Source: Xiphophorus maculatus (lineage: Eukaryota > Chordata > Actinopteri > Cyprinodontiformes > Poeciliidae). Taken from it: a stretch of 64,000 nt of DNA. The notes beneath the pieces are model-generated. The model ran no database searches and was not told the origin of the DNA. It was given only the letters and a program-made list of their open reading frames with translations. The stretch covers positions 13,064,501 through 13,128,500 of the forward strand of contig NC_036447.1 in the NCBI RefSeq assembly GCF_002775205.1, given 5' to 3'. This document shows, in pieces, positions 25,456-39,200 of this stretch; position 1 is the stretch's first letter; each line of letters begins with the position of its first letter. A program made the translations under genes and the position numbers.

Positions 25456-27269
25456 CAACAGAAACACAAGATGACAGACTATCTGCACACAATGTGGCTG
25501 AGAGGCTGAACTCACTGGATCTGCTGACACTGAAGAGACTCTGAGTGTAGCAGCGCCCTTCAGTGAGAAGGGACGGTGGTTTCTGATCTCTCTTCAGGTT
25601 TTATTCAGTTTCATCGTAAAGCTCACCAATCAGTCCATTCTTAGAGATAGAGTAGGGCAGGTCGGTTTCAGACAAATTATAACTTTCTGAATGATGCAGA
25701 GCAAGTGTCTCGTGGATTAATCCCCCCCCCCTTTCCTCTTGTTAGATATAAATCTGCACAGCTGCTCTCTGCTTTTGTTTCTGCTTACAAAGACAGCGGG
25801 ACCGTCAGGGCTGCCTCTCAGCTTTCCTTACAAAATCTGATCGTATGCACTGGTGCTATTTTTAATAAGCAACCTGTTCTTTTTATGCTGCGGTTGGCAA
25901 ATATACTGCTGCTCCGGTTTGCCCCGCTGACAGATGAAAGCGAGAGTTTGACGTAATCAGCACAACCTGATAAACAGCTATTCTGTTAGAGACTGTGAGC
26001 CACTTCATTAGTTTCATTTGGAATCCACTGAGTGAAATCGGATGTTTCTTAATGTTTGGCACGTTGCATCAGCTCTGATTTTCATGCTTTTAGTGGATTT
26101 TCTTTTAGCAAGTTGCCTGAGAAAGCTTCCCTGTTCTTACTTTTTCATTTATATTTACCATCATGTTTTAGTTTTTATGCTGATTGAGCAGTGTTAACTG
26201 CCCAGGCTTTATCCCTGCTAGGAAAATTGGTTTTTAACTTCCCCCATAGCACAAGACCAGCTATTTACAGCCTCAGTTCTTAAACAAGGTCCATCGAGCT
26301 CTTCATTTTACAAGCCAAGATATTTTTTTGTTTGTTTTGTTTTTTTGTCATCAGCAGTCTGTGTGTGTCTGCTGGTGTGGTATGTGTACAGTTTGCAGCG
26401 AGTGTTTTTTATTTTATTTTTATCTTAAATGAGAATCTTTTCCCCTATCCTCGTCTCTCGTTCCACATCCTCAATTCCCTGCAGTTCGCTGCTGCACAGA
26501 CACACAGAGATGCTTGCACCATTTTGCTTCGCACCAGTCCCATTTACCCAGGCAGGAGGAAACAGCAGAAATCGTAATGAGGCCAAAAATTTAATAACGT
26601 TGACTTCTTCTTTTTTTTAATTAATTAATTTTTTTTATTTCATGCTGCGTTCAAAGAATTATTAGCTGCAGTTCTGCTCCAGATAAAGCATCGCACATCA
26701 CTTGTAACACAAAACCCGTATAGCACAAACGTGTGCCATGACTACTTCATGGCATGCATGCAATTGGATGTTTTGTTTTGTTTTGTCTCATGTCTGGTAT
26801 AAAGGTGGGGAATTGACAGTCAGAGTTAGCGTAGACATCCTGCCTGCACTCAGATCTGGAGCTAATGCACCACGGAGAATGCACTTCACACTCATACATC
26901 TCAATATGAACAAACACACGCCTGCAGCTGTAAGCAGAGCGCCCCAGGAGCCACTGAAGACTGGAAGGCCGCCCAAATTTGCCAGCGTGACATCTGAAAA
27001 GGCTAACATGGGCAGACTGCCATGATGTTGATACAAGGCTGATAAAACACTGCTGCATTATTCCATGTGTTTCCCCCTTCAAAACCTGCCTGCTGTCTAT
27101 TCAGAGTAGCTCTCTCTACATCTCAGCAGAAGAAGTTTGTCATCTCCACTGAGTGAATTCAGAATGAGGCTAGCCATGAAAACGCATACATTCCAAATCA
27201 AGCTGTAAATACAAATGTATACTGTGTACATAAATAAATATAAAATGGTGTTACTGCATTATGTTGTGT

Positions 27270-27495
27270 TTACAGTGCTTTGCAAAAGTATTCATAAACC
27301 CTGAATGTCATTTTGTCACATTAAAGCCACAAATTACATGTATTTTATTGAGATTTTAATAGAAAGGACAAATTAATGTACAGCTGGGAAGTAAAAGGAG
27401 GAACAGGTGGATGTTCCAAACAATTTTTTTTTGTCCATGTGACAATGTCAAAAATATTTAAGGCATGTGAATACATTTGCAAGGAACTGTATATC
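27270..27495 (+). mobile_element. Short Tc1-derived MITE in klhl5 3' UTR
   Basis: ACAGTGCTTTGCAAAAGTAT and GTCATTTTGTCACATTAAAG at the left, and TGAATACATTTGCAAGGAAC at the right: both ends of the fish Tc1 family with almost no interior. Confidence 0.6.
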
Positions 27496-27640
27496 AAACT
27501 AAATATACCATGTGTTGTTTCTTATTGTAAAATGAAATCAGAATGAATGTATGAAAGCGTTGGTTTGCATCTGCTCGTCTCGAGTGTCGCGCCTTGTTGT
27601 GGATGTGAAGTAAACAAGCTGCTGTTCGATGGTTTTATAC

Positions 27641-27646
27641 AATAAA
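27641..27646 (+). promoter_or_regulatory. klhl5: Candidate klhl5 polyadenylation signal
   Basis: Canonical AATAAA followed within 40 nt by a T/G-rich stretch; the last good signal before the intergenic gap. Confidence 0.5.
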
Positions 27647-27660
27647 GTCAACTGGTGATT

Positions 27661-29875
27661 GAAAACTTGTTTGTCAGTTTACTCCTCACAGCACCACTCT
27701 TGTTTATAGCACAGATGTTTCTGCAGGCAGTTTGTATTTGTCACAATCACTATAAATGTCGCCGAGCTGTAAAATCTGTTTGTTTATACGATACTTGCAG
27801 TTCTAGGTAGATTGCAGACAGTTCTGCTCCACTGATGGCCTTTGCAGTTCGCTGATTTTCTGGCTGTTGGAGTGTGGGTCTGCATTAATTTTCTCTGCCT
27901 GCTGGTTAATAGATCCTTGTTACTCTTAAAAGTGTCTCGCCTAACTTAAAAGCTTCAGACAAATCAGCTGCAGGTTGAAGTGTTTCCTAACTGCGAGAGG
28001 AAGAGGAATGCTCAGAATTTATAGGTGCTTTAACCTCCAGTGCAGCAACCAGCAGCCAGCTGAGTGGCTCCGTTATTTATTGCAGGAGAAGCTTTAAATC
28101 ATCAGTGGTTCTGACAAAGGGCTGCTGCTGGCGCTGAGAATTGATGCCACTGACCTTGTCTCACGGCCTTAACAACACCTGATTTTATTACACCTGACAG
28201 GAACAAGAGGGAGACAAAAAAGTTCTGGACTCCCAGTCTGTACGTTCAGCCTCTGGATGTACGTCTCCTCTGACACTTCAGATATTCAGCTACATATTTT
28301 ACCACAGGTTTACTCATCTATTTTGATGTGCTGCTGGGCTTATTTAAAAAGTCCGTTTCTGTGTGTCCCAAAGCACACTGTTGGGAACTTGCAAGTTTCC
28401 ACGAAGTCAAAAACAAAAGCTCCAAACATTGGAAGTTTTGCATTTGTGAATAAAACTTGGAAGATTTTTTGTTCAATCTTATTAAGTATATAACAAACCT
28501 ACACAGGCATCCCTAATCCAGATAAAATACATTTTTAATTAAATATATACAGTAGGTAGCCTGTAAAAGTGATAATGTGATCCAATGTTTGATTAAAAAG
28601 TCAATCAAAACATTTAAAATACCTCAATATTTTGGACCTAGTAGGTATGGTAGGATTGGAAAGTCAATAAAGATTTAGAAGCAGACAAAAACTAATTGAT
28701 TTCTCCAACAGCAGAAAAGGCAAGTTAAAGGTCATCATAGTTTTTTGGTGGCTGATGAATTAATCCTGCATCATGACTCATGATAGGAGGGAAGGACAAC
28801 TGCACTGAACCAAGTTAGCATCTTGCTTCAAGAATCTTAATGTGTTACAATCTAGAAGCTGCTCTCATTTTGAATTGATTGTCTTGCTGGCATGTCCACG
28901 AAAAGGAGCTTTTTTCATTATTATAATTTCTTCGGTCTATTTGTATCTTTTTGCCTGAAAATTGTTCCGCTGCTCCCCTCTGTGCATCTTAATGGGATCT
29001 GAGTCTGCAGGGTGTATTCTGCTCTGGCTTGCCAGCACACACAGAGGAACATTTGTGTCACACATCTGTTTTTCATCCAGCTGGTTTTTCATCAGTCCAG
29101 CTCCCCAGGTTGTACAGGGGAAAATGAAATACCAACCATCCATCAAGCTGTGAGAAAGAGCAGAAAACATCTTTGTAGCATTTTCCCTGGCTGAGGTCAG
29201 GGATGAAACTACAAATATAGGATATCTGATGACCTCATTTTGCTTCACAGAAACAAACTGATTGTCCTCTCAGCTTGTCAAGTGCTGTTACTTGCTTTCA
29301 AAGAGCATCAATGAACACTTACTGGATGACAGAAAGAAAACATGTGCAGAACAAGCATCAGGGCATCTGGCACACTGGCTTGTCAGCAGCTGTACAACGC
29401 TGCCACCTTGTGGGTCAGTGGGAACCTTACCAGGTAGTTTTGTCTTTTTAAAGAGGTCGGTGACCATTTTTAGAGTGGCGTTCTGTTGGGTACATGTTGA
29501 TAACTGTGAGAAAGATGGATTTCATGTAGAGATCTGCACTGTAGATTGATGACAGTTGGAAAGTAGTTAACATGAAGACGAAGTGCAGTGCTGTCCACAC
29601 TTTTCTTGATTTTCATGAGGAATACTTCGATGCACCATCGTCTCCAGCTGATCCACAGTTGACCCCAGAACGGTACCAGCATTCTTCAACATGTTGTTGA
29701 GCAATTTTAAGTTCTTGGCTCTAATGCTACCCCACCAGATGAACTATGAAGATCCCGCTGTATTTAACAAAACCTTCGATAAAAATATGTAATTACTGTC
29801 CCTTTTGTGGGATGTAAACGTTTTAACATTTGTTTTTTGTAACAATGACAAAAAACAATAGCCTTCAGGAAGACA

Positions 29876-29948
<73 letters not shown>

Positions 29949-30100
29949 GTTGTTGTTGTTGTTGTTGTTGTATTAAAGTAAAACGGTAAGACTCGTTCAT
30001 TATTTGGAAGCTTAGCCTGTTTCTTTGTATGGCGGTACTTGATTGGCTACTCTCTGTTGCTATGACATCGCTGTGATAGACGCTTCGAAGCGAAGCATTA
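27661..30100. other. klhl5-wdr19 intergenic region
   Basis: About 2.4 kb in which I see no gene, RNA gene or intact mobile element. A long ATT/TTG microsatellite closes it at 29878-29970, about 200 bp upstream of the wdr19 ATG. The wdr19 promoter should lie in its last few hundred bases; no TATA box is apparent. Confidence 0.55.
29878..29970. repeat. (ATT)n then (GTT)n compound microsatellite near wdr19 promoter
   Basis: About 70 bp of ATT units followed by about 21 bp of TTG units, ending roughly 200 bp before the wdr19 ATG. Confidence 0.95.
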
Positions 30101-30169
30101 TGGGAAACAGACAGCGCTTTTTCTGGGGATGATGTTTTAAGAAGATTCGTGTGAATATATTTCATCAAT

Positions 30170-33100
30170 ATGAAGGTTAGTGGTTACAAAAGAACAGCAA
30201 CGGAAGCTTTTCTCGTGGTTTTAGGAGGAGTTTTTTTTTTCACTTAAACGGTCGCCAACGGGCTAGCTACTCATGTAGTTTCAAGCTATCGCGTTAGCTC
30301 AGGTAAACGTTGCCTTTCGCTTCTGTGTTTTGTCGCACATTTCTATTTCTACTGTAATGTCAGAGGCAAACCATGCAGTGTTAAAGCACTTGCGTCCTGT
30401 CCTGGGACTGCTGATGTAATCTAACGTTAGCAGCTGCCTTACTCTGGTAGAAAATAAGGTTTTATACATGAAGAGATAACAATGTGTTAAGTCTTAAATA
30501 TTGCTTATATAACCCTCAGTTAAAGAGAAGCAACACGAAATATTACATACTGTTGTTATTTGATTATATTTTTAATAATAGAGACAATAATAGAAAAAAT
30601 TAAACACATCTCATCATTCTCCGCGTGGGCCCTCCTAGTGCTTTACCTTCATTATCATATCTGAAATAAGGAACCGATTTGCAGTTTTCACTTTACTTTA
30701 AACATGATTTCCCCCTTTCCCAGACTACACATTTGATCTGTTTTTTTCTTCTTTGGCCGCGTGTACATATTTAAAATGTCACAATAATGCATGTATAGGA
30801 TTTTTTTAAAATTGCTTGAAAAACTGCAGAAACAAAGTTTTCAAATGATTATCTCGCATATTAAAGGCCAAACTGACCTTGTGTTTGTGTAATTGCCTCC
30901 ACCAGCCACCAAGCTTCTGCATTAACATGCAATAAGTTGTTTATATTGCTGTACAGCAATATTTCTACAGGCTTGCTGGAACTGTTCTAATTCACTCACA
31001 TCTGGAGGTTTTAGAGCACGAATGGCCTATTTCATGTCTTGCTGTTGCATCTAAGTATGATTTACATTTAAACATAACAAATCACTCCAAAATAGTAATT
31101 TGAAAAAAGTTTGGGTTTTTTCCCTTTCCTGGATTTAAGATAATCGTAAATCTGAAGAAGATAGTTATTCAGAGGTATGAGAAATGATTTAAAAATTAAA
31201 AAGTCCTCTTTGTGTCCACAGAGTTTTTTCGTTCTTGCTGACAAAGCCTGGGCAGGTTCTTATGTCCTGTACAAGTGGCAGAAAAGTCTTGGAAATTACA
31301 TTGCTGTTGCTGGGTGAGTAACGGTGTCTTTAAGAAAGCTTCTAACATCAGAACAGGTGAAAATCTGACATTTTTCTCCCATCACACAGACAGGATAGCA
31401 CAGTGAAAATATTTGATCGACATGGACAGAAGTGGACTGAACTCAACCTTCCGGGGTGAGTTAGAGAAAGTCTGTAGGATCCCAGTTTGATCTCCTAAAG
31501 CAGAATGTTAAAGTCCTCTGTTTCTGATGTGACCTGCTAGGCGTTGTGTCGGGATGGACTGGGACAAGGACGGAGACATTCTGGCAGTGATTTCTGCAAA
31601 GTCCAGCTCCATCTTCCTCTGGGATGCCAGTGTCAATAAAACATTTCATATAGACAGTGGCATGAGGTATATAGAGAGTTAACTCTGGGCATGTGACCAT
31701 GATCTGTTACAAATAGTCTAATGCTCTGAGTTTGTTTTCTTGTTGGTTTCAGCAAAGATCAGATGAGTTTCCTCCTGTGGTCAAAAACTGCCCCCCTGCT
31801 GGCTGTAGGGACGGCAAAAGGAAACCTGCTCATCTATAATCAACAGACGTCACGCAAGATACCCATACTGGGTAACGGTCACACACCACAACCAAATTTT
31901 CAAGATTTTGTGCACCTTTTTGTCTGTTGTATTGATTGTGTCTCTTTTTTTCCTGTTTGTTGCTGAAGGTAAACACACCAAGAAAATCACATGTGGCTGC
32001 TGGAGCTCCCAGAATCTCCTGGCTCTGGGAGGCGAAGACAACAATCTCACTATCAGCAATCATGAAGGAGACACAGTCAGACAGGTAGTCACGCTGACGA
32101 CCTGTGTGTCGCAGTGTTGCTCCGTCCTGACAGCATGAGGATTTTATGATCACAGTTTGTCATTTTTAAAGATTATGGAAGCAATACAAAGGATTTGAAA
32201 GTTGGAATAAAAGCATCTTGCTGATTTTCCTGATCTTTTGTCAGATGCCGCTTCGAGGTGAGCCGGCTGAAATATTTTTCTCAGTGATGAAAACTGATGA
32301 AAGGTCCCCTCAGGGGGAAAATACTGTAAGTTATTTTATGCATCTTTGATATTTTTATACAGTAATTCACACTAATTGTCCTTAACTTTCATCAATTCCA
32401 GTATAAAGAACAAATTCATCACTTCTTTATCTTGTGGTGTATTTTCGTTTTCTGCAGCTGAACGTAGTTTGTGGCTGTTTCTTTTGTTCTCTAAGGAGAA
32501 CTGACCTCAGTTGGGTTTTTCAGGATGTCGATTAGATTAATATGAAATTCATATACAAAGAAATTTACAATCAGGTCAAAGAAAAACATGCAACATGAGA
32601 AAATAATACAAACTGCACTTTCTGAAACTTTATAATTTCATATTAATCATCTGACTGTATAATTACTGGTTCTCCTGCTGCCAATACTTTGTTGCTGAAA
32701 GACCTTCTGATGATCTTGCTTCAGTTTTCTGTCAAACATTTTGATCAAATGTCCCCTGATATGCCATGTACTCTCAGGAGAGTTTTCTTTAAAAAGCTCA
32801 AGTCTTCATCTTAACTGCACAAAGGATACATTTCCAGTTAACACCTAGTAAGTTTAGCAAACTACACAGTTTTTGTTGGTAGCACAAAAAGGTGATTTTT
32901 CTCATTTGTTTAAGATGAGAGTCTGTGTTACACCATCATGCCACTCTGTAATGTTAATGTTATCCAGTAAGTCAGTGCTTGATTTTCTACGTCCACATGA
33001 TGTCCTGAATGACGGTTAATCTTTCAAACGCTCTGCTCTCAGGTGAGTATGTGTGTGGACAAGAAGATACTGACGCTGTTCAACATAAATGACCCCAACA

Positions 33101-36100
33101 ACCCAGTCGAGTTGGCCTTCGAGCGGCAGTATGGCAACCTGGTGTCCCATCGCTGGTACCGTTCACCATTCTCCTTAACATCGAGGTGAAGGTGTTTGTG
33201 CTAAAATTCACTGCTTGGTTTCCAATTGTGCAGGTTTGGTGATGGGTACATACTGATTGGCTTTTCCCATGGATACTTCCTGGTTATTTCCACCCACATC
33301 AGAGAGATAAAGTCTGAGCTCTACCAGGCTCGCAACCATAAGGATAGTCTATACAGCGTGGCCGTCTCAACTTCACTGAACAAAGCCGCTTCCTGTGGAG
33401 ACAACTGGTATGCATTTATTGAATTGAAGTTATCTTTACTTTGTTAAAGGAAAAACAGAACATTTTGTGCCTCTTTTGCAGCATAAAGATCCATGAGCTG
33501 TCTGATCTCAAAGACATCAGCAGTGTCATTCAGTTGGAAGATGAGACCAAAGGTTGCCCAGTCCTTCTGCTCATCCAGTGAGATTTTGTAGGATTGTGCT
33601 GAGCGTGTCACCCAATCCTCTGTCGGTCCTCCTGCAGGTCTGGATCAGCTGAACTGGACAGATGACGGCCAGTTGCTGGCCCTGTCCACTCAGAGAGGAA
33701 CGATTCACGTCTTTTTGACCAAGCTACCGATGCTAGGAGACAGTTTTGGCACCCGGCTGGCCTTCCTAACCTCCCTGCTGGAGGTCACTGTCTCCAACCA
33801 GGTGGAGAGGGTGAGAACACACTCATACACATGCCCACACACACATACACATACAGTAATCACTAAAAAGACATCAGTCTAAAATAGGAATAATCGACCA
33901 ACACTGATCTAAAACTGGGTTACAAGCAGAAGTGGGTAGAGTACCCAAAAATTTTACTCAAATAAGAGTAGCACTACTTCAACATATTTTTACTCAAGTA
34001 ACAGTAAAAAGTAGCCATCCAGGAAATTACTCTGTAAAATTATTTGGTAAAATGCCGGCTCAAGTACTGAATAACTGATCAAAACATCAATTTTGTAAGA
34101 TTTTGTAAGAGTAAAGTACGTCATCATAAAATTACTCAAACGTACAGTGTAATAAAAATACTCCAAAAGGTTTGGTTTTATACCAAAAAGTTGCTCAAGT
34201 AAATGTAACTAGTTACTACCCAACTCTGGTTGCAGGAGAGTCCTATGTCCATCCAGGTGGAGGTAGAGCCAACGTTTGTTGCCGTGGGACCGTACCATGT
34301 GGCTGTGGGGATGAACAACAAAGCCTGGTTCTACGGTAAAATCACATTATAAGAGTGGGTCTGTGCCAGCTTTCTTTCTTTTTTTTAACTTCCCTTCAAA
34401 TCTTTTGTGCATTACATAGGTTTGTCAAAGATAAAGGACGTTGAGTATTTGGGGACCATAGTCAGCATGTGCCTCAACGCTGACTACGCAGCAGCTCTGT
34501 TTGAAGGAAAAGTACAGCTGCACATGGTGAGACATCTGCTGTTTGGGCTGAGCCTCTCCTATAAAACAAGCACCAACATAAACATTCACATGTCTGTTTC
34601 AGATCGAAGGCAGAGACACAGAGGACAGGAAGCAGATGAAACTTTTCCCAGATGATGACAGTAAAGGCCGGATCCTTTGCCACGCTCTCACTGCCGAATT
34701 TCTTTATTATGGCACCGACGTAAGGATCACATGGTTCTTATCAACTAGGCTTTCTCAATGTGGTTTTCATTAAAGCTATGAAAGGAAAAGCATGAGCCTC
34801 TCCTCCAGTTAGTCACTCTGAGCTGTTTTCCCTCAGCTGGGTAATGTGGTGTGTGTGCTGTTGGAGGACTGGGAAACCGTGAACAACTTCAGCCATTCAG
34901 TCAGCGTGAGGAAGGTGTTCCCTGACCCAAACGGCACCTGGTTGGTGTTTATCGATGACAAGAATGGAGGCTTCTTGTTCTCTCCTGCAAACGTCAGTAT
35001 ATGTTCACGTCTTAAACTGAATGTACACTTGCATAATTTTAACTATATGCCACTTGTTGAGTATTTATTTCCTTATTTTGAACATATAGACATCAAATGT
35101 TTGAACAATTGTTGGAACAATAACGTTTTATTTTCTGCTCCTGTTTTAAAGGGCATTGTTTATAGTTTTGCATTATTTGACACACACAGAAAAAAACAAT
35201 TGATCCAAAATTAGTTTAAATGACAAGGCCAGAAATTAACTTCGGGATTTATAGTTCTAGAGAAGTCTGAAAAATAAAAGTAAAGTGTAGAAAAATGTTT
35301 ATTTTTCTTGAAGCTAGCTAGTGTTAGGAATAAATAATATTTTGTTTTTCTCTATTTCTTTTAGCTGCTTGCATGCTGGTATATACACACACATACGTGC
35401 ACACGCATACAGGTATAAATACGTAAGGATAAATAAAATAACACATTAGGAAACGCCCTTTTTAGGGCGAAGCTGAGACAGAGGCCTAGAAAAGGAATCT
35501 GTTGTTATTTGCCATTTTGCTGTGTTTTCCCATAAGGAAACATGGCGATGGACCAACGCTGCAATTTGGCTTTAATAAAGGGGTTTGATTAATTCAACAC
35601 TGTGACTCTTCTTGAACCAAGCTGAAGAAAGGATCATCTCAAACACTTGCTAGCTGATTTTCTGTCTGCCATATGTATTCATGTATGCAAATAAATGAAA
35701 GTCTAAAAAGTGTGACATTTTGAAAATGGAGATGATATTTGGAGGACTTTTAAAGACGGTTTTTGTGTGTTCATTGGTTTACAGGCAACATTGTCCTGTT
35801 TCGAGCTTCCCAACTTTTCTCCCACCATAACAGGAGTGCTGTGGGACAACTGGCACGCAGACAAAGGTGTATTTGTGGCTTTTGACGATGACAAGGCCTA
35901 CACCTACGCTTTGCATAAAAGGACAATATATGGTAGGACGATGCCACGTCTTATGATCAGACACACGGTCAGTTATGGCGAGACGCTCGTTCACCGTTGC
36001 TGTCGCCGTGTTCAGGTCCGCAGGTGGTACTGGTGGGGAGCACTGCTCTGCTCTACTCCCAGAGGCCTCTGCTCTTCTACAACGGTGAACTGACCTGTCA

Positions 36101-36229
36101 GACGACCAGCGGGAAGACAAGTGAAGTAGTTCTGCACACACACTCGTTTCTCAAAACCTCGCCTGACAAACTGAAAGACTCCCCTTCAGAGCTCAGCAAG
36201 CAGATCAGTCAGGCGCTCCAGCTCAAAAG
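30170..36229 (+). CDS. wdr19: wdr19 exons 1-17: N-terminal WD40 propellers
   Basis: Coding exons: 30170-30175, 31222-31313, 31390-31455, 31541-31666, 31753-31871, 31969-32084, 32245-32325, 33043-33155, 33234-33407, 33482-33552, 33638-33810, 34236-34335, 34420-34526, 34603-34719, 34837-34992, 35785-35932 and 36016-36229. They encode about residues 1-660, the paired beta-propellers of IFT144. WD-like repeats are visible around [48 protein letters not shown] and [20 protein letters not shown]. In exons 12-13 the join [14 protein letters not shown] is a few residues shorter than the human FYVLGENAVKKLKD segment. Exon 6 ends on VRQ and exon 7 ([16 protein letters not shown]) is the least conserved part. 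Confidence 0.93.
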
Positions 36230-39200
36230 GTTAGTCAGTCAGTCGTCCCTGGAAACACTTTCCTGTTTCAAGTATGTTTAGATGTGAGAATGTTTCATTT
36301 GATTAAATTCTGCATGGATGGAAGAACTGCCTTTGTGAAAAGAGATCATCTAACAGCCATACGATTGGCAGGGTGAACTTGTCTATTGTTGCTTTTTAAG
36401 TAACGAATGTAAAACGGTTGTTTTTGAGTCATCAATCAAGCCCAATAGAGGTGAACTGACCGGTCCAGCAGAAAGTTAGAAGATGGAAGCAAAAACAGAA
36501 TAAAAAATTACGAGGAAGCAAGTAATGTCAACACAGACACTTGCACATCCCGAGATCTTTTGAGGGGGTTTGATTCAGGAATGGGCTGCACAGTGGCGCA
36601 GTTGGTAGCACTGTTGCCTTGCAGCAAGAAGGTCCTGGGTTCGATTCCCGGCCAGGGTCTTTCTGCATGGAGTTTGCATGTTCTCCCTGTGCATGCGTGG
36701 GTTCTCTCCGGGTACTCCGGCTTCCTCCCACAGTCCAAAAACATGACTGTCAGGTTAATTGGTTTCTCTAAATTCTCCCTAGGTGTGAGTGTGTGTGTGC
36801 ATGGTTGTTTGTCCTGTATGTCTCTGTGTTGCCCTGCGACAGACTGGCGACCTGTCCAGGGTGTACCCCGCCTCTCGCCTGGAACGTAGCTGGAGATGGG
36901 CACCAGCAACCCTCCCGACCCCATTAGGGACAAAGGGTGAACAGAAAATGGATGGATGGATGGATGATTCAGGAATTGATAGAAACCTGCAAATTCTGGT
37001 GAAGATGTTTCAAAGAAAACTAAAATGAATTCATCTTTTTAATTGTAGCTGTATAATATCACGCTGAAAAAAGCAGAAAATTCTTCACTTTTGCTCGCTT
37101 TTAAGCTTAACTGTGGGAAAATGTCCATGTTAAATGATCTTGCTGTAACAATAACAGGTGGATGGACAGACAATTATTAAGCCCGGCTGATCTACAGATG
37201 AAAATCTGAAAAATAACATTTCCTAAAAGAGTTTTTAATTGTCTGACTTTTGGCTTCATTCAGGCCTGGAACACTGATGTTCTTGGTGAATGTGTTGTAA
37301 TTTTCCGTTTGCTTTATGGCAGTTTTTTCTACTTATGTCCTGCTTTTCTGTTTTCTTGTCTGATTTTATGGCATAATTGAAATAGAGTTGAATCATACTT
37401 TTATAATAAAAGGGACAGTTCATTTTACTGTGAGTGATGCATATAAGACCAATTTCCCAGAGTGCCTGTCTCCCACCAGTGCACGTGTCTCCCACCTGTG
37501 TACTTTAACCTTATGTGTCTTAAATTAATAAATGCCCAACAAAATGGCTTGATGTGTGTTTCCAGGTTCAAGGAGGCTTGGACTCTGTGCAAGTCTGGAG
37601 GCAGTGAAGCTGACTGGGCTGAAATAGGCAGAGCCTGTCTGATCCACATGGAGGTGGAGCTGGCCATCCAGATCTACCGGATGAGTGGCAACGTGGGCAT
37701 GGTCCTGTCCTTACAGAGTATCAAGGTTTGACGCACTCCTCCTGTCAGATATCTCCGTCAGCAACACAACACATCTCCCTCATTATGAATTGAAATCTTT
37801 TCAGGGTATTGAGGATAAAAACCTACTAGCAGGACATTTGGCCATGTTCTTGGATGAATACAACCTGGCCCAGGACCTTTATCTGTCCTCCAGCTGCCCA
37901 GCAGCTGCTCTGGAGGTTTGTTCACATTCAGTTTTATGATCAATAGGTTTTGGTTTTGGTATGTGGTGAAACCTCTGTGTAATAAATGTGTCATAAACAG
38001 TAAAGCTCACATGATGATGTGTTGTTTGTGTTTAAGATGAGAAGAGACCTGCTGCACTGGGACAGCGCTCTGATGTTGGCCAAGAGGCTCGCAGAAGAAC
38101 AGATTCCCTTCATTTCCAAAGAGTACGCCGTCCACCTGGAGTTCATGTAGGTGCAGACACACACACATCTCACACACACTGCACGCACCATTTAAAAGAC
38201 TGAATCCAAACTGATTTTAATTCCCTCTCTTTCCAGTGGTGATTATGTGAACGCTTTAGCACACTATGAGAAAGGTTTGACGCACCAGAATAAAGTAAGT
38301 TCAATCACAACCTCAACCTCAAGGCTAAGATTTTAATAAAGGAAAGTTCACATTTATTAGTTTCTTTTTAACAATGTTTTGGTACATTGAAGCTAAAAGG
38401 AGCACAGAGAATTATGGAGTTACGCAACCGCTAGTTATCGTTTTCAGGAACTTTATATAAAACTTAATACCTACAGATGATGAAGTTTTTGAAAACGTAC
38501 ACTGCAAAAACACGCAATTTTACCAAGTACTTTTAGTCTAGTTTCTAGTGAAAATATCTAAAGCATAACTAACTTACAAGTAACTTTTCAGCGACATAAG
38601 AGCAAGTTTTAATTCTTGACAAAAAATGACTAGTTTCACTGGCAAATTGTTTCATTTACAAGTGGAAATTATCTTGTTATAAGAGAAATAATCTGCTTCG
38701 TTCCGATTCCAGTTTTCTTAGTTTTCAGAATAATTTTTTTATAGAAAGCCTTAAGCACAGCAGCAAATAAGTAAACAGTGGCACAGAAAATCACTGCATT
38801 AATTAATTATTAAGACACAGAATAAGAAATTCAATGAATTTTATCTTTTTGAAGCAGAACGAATCATAAAGCAAATCTCCTTCCCTACATTTGATGTCAG
38901 GGTTCAAATCTACAAAGTGTGAGCCTTGCTGTTTGTAAATGATGAGGTCCAATTTATGGGTGCATAATAAAAACAAATGCTTTCTGCTCTGTCCACATTT
39001 TCCTCCTCCTATTTCTGTGCAGTTCCAGGAGCATGACGAGGCGTGCCAGGCGGGAATCGCCAGGATGTCCATCAGAATGGGCGACATCCGGAGAGGAGCA
39101 GCTCAGGCCATTCAGCACCCAAGCAGAGTCCTCAAGAAGGAATGTGGAGCCATACTGGAGAGCATGAAGGTAGAAACAGAGATATTTATCTGAAACGCTA

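Larger units (their letters stand above)
25456..27660 (+). other. klhl5: klhl5 3' untranslated region (inferred)
   Basis: About 2.2 kb follows the TGA without another recognisable gene. It contains an AATAAA at 27641-27646 followed by a T/G-rich stretch, and a weaker cluster of AATAAA-like motifs near 27232-27240. A Tc1-like fragment (27270-27495) lies inside it. The extent is inferred from the poly(A) signal alone. Confidence 0.5.

Noticed and set aside
29944..30168. Minus-strand reading frame ending in poly-Gln
   Set aside because: The glutamines come from the TTG microsatellite upstream of wdr19; no splice context or homology.
36588..36660. A second possible tRNA gene
   Set aside because: It is the head of a V-SINE with its central domain and (GGAT)n tail.
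36508..36933. Plus- and minus-strand frames around 36.5-36.9 kb
   Set aside because: They lie inside the V-SINE insertion.
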